15,469 nt of DNA from assembly GCA_020444765.1 (NCBI GenBank), contig JAGRHW010000038.1, positions 1 to 15,469 on the forward strand. The letters run 5' to 3'. Both the position numbers and the translations under genes were made by a program. The first letter of the stretch is position 1. Every line of letters starts with the position of its first letter. The DNA is from Gammaproteobacteria bacterium (GTDB taxonomy: Bacteria > Pseudomonadota > Gammaproteobacteria > Granulosicoccales > Granulosicoccaceae). The notes beneath the pieces were generated by a model. That model made no database searches. It was not told the origin of the DNA and saw only the letters and a program-made list of their open reading frames with translations. Below, in pieces: positions 15,111-15,469 of the stretch.

Positions 15111-15162
15111 GCACTAATGGCTGCTGGAGCGAGATTTGTATCCGACAACTTCAGTTGTGTGT

Positions 15163-15469
15163 TTACTTCCCCAACATCCCCGCATGCTCAATAAACCCCA
15201 CAATCTCCGCCAAGCCCTTCTGCTCCCGCAAGTTCGAAAACACCCAGGGTTTGTCCGGCCGCATCCGTTTGGTATCGGCTTCCATCACTTCCAGAGACGC
15301 GCCGACATAGGGCGCGAGATCGATTTTGTTGATCACCAGCAGGTCGGACCGCGTAATGCCGGGGCCACCCTTGCGCGGAATTTTCTCGCCTTCGGCGACG
15401 TCGATGACGTAGATCGTGAGGTCGGCCAGTTCCGGGCTGAAGGTGGCGGAGAGATTGTCACCGCCGCTT
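15163..15469 (-). CDS. ureG: urease accessory GTPase UreG (C-terminal part)
   Basis: About 102 C-terminal residues; the 5' part lies beyond the right edge. The visible sequence begins [20 protein letters not shown], continues [20 protein letters not shown] and [18 protein letters not shown], and ends [14 protein letters not shown] before TAA. The SGGDNL segment (GTPase switch region), the metal-site-side run ahead of it (outside the window) and the NKID guanine-specificity motif are diagnostic of UreG. UreG forms a nickel-bound dimer and, with UreF, UreH/UreD and UreE, delivers Ni2+ to the urease active site at the cost of GTP. The rest of the urease cluster should lie to the right on the minus strand, with ureG as its last gene on this side. 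Confidence 0.96.
   Translation of the reverse strand, partial: SGGDNLSATFSPELADLTIYVIDVAEGEKIPRKGGPGITRSDLLVINKIDLAPYVGASLEVMEADTKRMRPDKPWVFSNLREQKGLAEIVGFIEHAGMLGK

Overview
This 15.5 kb window looks like a gammaproteobacterial chromosome. The evidence is a glnE–ilvE–zinc-finger–O-antigen-ligase block, an exported protein with a GlyGly-CTERM tail (a rhombosortase substrate signature best known from Gammaproteobacteria), Shine-Dalgarno-led genes and a moderately high GC content. I cannot name the genus from sequence alone.

Left part (1–4849, all minus strand): a core operon-like run transcribed glnE (GS adenylyltransferase/adenylyl-removing enzyme), ilvE (branched-chain aminotransferase), a 68-aa zf-CHCC protein, then the start of a polytopic O-antigen ligase-like protein that leaves the window. 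Divergent from glnE (4933–6587, plus) lie a DUF302 protein and an orphan LIV-type periplasmic binding protein with no permease or ATPase genes beside it. At 6698–8402 a LysR regulator faces a divergently transcribed NAD(P)-binding atypical SDR/NmrA-like protein across a short control region with a dyad.

Middle part (8403–14142) looks accessory. It holds a GlyGly-CTERM exported protein whose natural ATG is put out of frame by a run of 16 A; a gamma-glutamyltranspeptidase gene (minus) broken by two single-base shifts in G runs; an unrecognised 157-aa secreted protein; and an exported right-handed beta-helix protein ending in a calcium-loop-like motif. Intergenic DNA here has protein-like scraps, suggesting decay and turnover.

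Right part (14143–15469, minus): a solitary Mrr-type (type IV) restriction endonuclease, a short gap with a GGGGACAGTTTAC word resembling RAYT/Y1-transposase-associated repeats, and the C-terminal third of UreG, marking the edge of a urease accessory cluster.

The most notable signals are the poly-A16 tract at a secreted protein's start (phase variation, transcriptional slippage or an assembly error) and the doubly frameshifted ggt. All three anomalies lie at homopolymers within 2.4 kb, so assembly error must be excluded first. I found no clear wholly new multi-gene system.
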